This document shows, one piece after another, positions 64,000 to 64,000 of a stretch of 64,000 nucleotides of DNA. The notes under the pieces were generated by a model. It did no database searches. It was given only the letters and a program-made list of their open reading frames with translations, and had not been told where the DNA came from. Source of the DNA: Hirsutella rhossiliensis (lineage: Eukaryota > Ascomycota > Sordariomycetes > Hypocreales > Ophiocordycipitaceae); NCBI RefSeq assembly GCF_020360975.1, contig NW_025408685.1, positions 930,001-994,000 on the forward strand. Reading direction: 5' to 3'. Within the stretch, counting starts at the first letter, position 1; the number at the start of each line of letters is the position of its first letter. The position numbers and the translations under genes were made by a program.

Positions 64000-64000
64000 T

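Noticed and set aside
1..64000. CRISPR arrays, rRNA genes, bacterial operons or phage modules
   Set aside because: No regular spacer-repeat array, rRNA sequence or operon-like gene packing is visible; the genes are fungal with short introns.

Overview
The window reads as a repeat-rich stretch of a filamentous ascomycete chromosome, probably Sordariomycete. The evidence is a set of short-intron genes of fungal families (HET, FunK1 kinase, MOB, fungal patatin with a RING-like finger) and the mobile-element mix: Tad-like LINEs, chromoviral Gypsy, Copia, pogo/Fot1 and hAT. Most of the sequence is mobile DNA in several nested layers. No bacterial operon, rRNA gene or CRISPR array is visible. Exon joins below come from splice signals and frame arithmetic, not transcript data.

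Layout. 1-3669: partial Gypsy copy (minus) inserted in a hAT transposase, followed by more hAT debris and a tRNA-derived SINE-like repeat (4974-5504). 6666-14101: an intronless bacterial-style nonribosomal peptide synthetase, A-PCP-Cy-A(Ox)-PCP-TE, cut in two by a 547-bp LINE fragment with a 13-bp target-site duplication. 14300-20100: a solo LTR, the last exon of an MFS exporter, a LINE copy, a pogo remnant and a Copia fragment. 21703-23979: an intact HET-domain gene. 24157-33820: a nest of an internally deleted LINE, a LINE ORF2 split by a 2.6-kb pogo element, a second pogo element and fragments of two pogo families joined end to end. 33826-36214: half a Copia element. 37746-38647: a predicted seven-helix membrane protein.

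40444-47664 is a four-exon gene of unknown function with a 57-bp coding minisatellite. A 5,408-bp chromoviral Gypsy element with identical LTRs sits in its second exon. Both Gypsy copies carry an 11-nt primer-binding site complementary to an internal LTR segment, with a compensatory change between copies, which indicates Tf1-type self-priming.

48056-63999 carries ordinary fungal genes among debris: a small two-exon gene, a small Cys-rich DnaJ-like protein, a MOB family gene, a kinase-like pseudogene, a third pogo element (52890-54989), a FunK1 kinase with a broken C-terminus, a chromodomain-like protein, and a patatin-like gene with lesions that runs off the window edge.

The most notable item is the peptide synthetase. 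The second adenylation domain reads the cysteine code D-L-Y-N-L-S-L-I-W. It is flanked by a heterocyclization domain and carries an embedded SagB-type oxidase, so it should form a thiazole. Its architecture and lack of introns suggest bacterial origin, and the fungal-type LINE inside it argues against contamination. The nearby exporter exon may be the remains of a partner gene.
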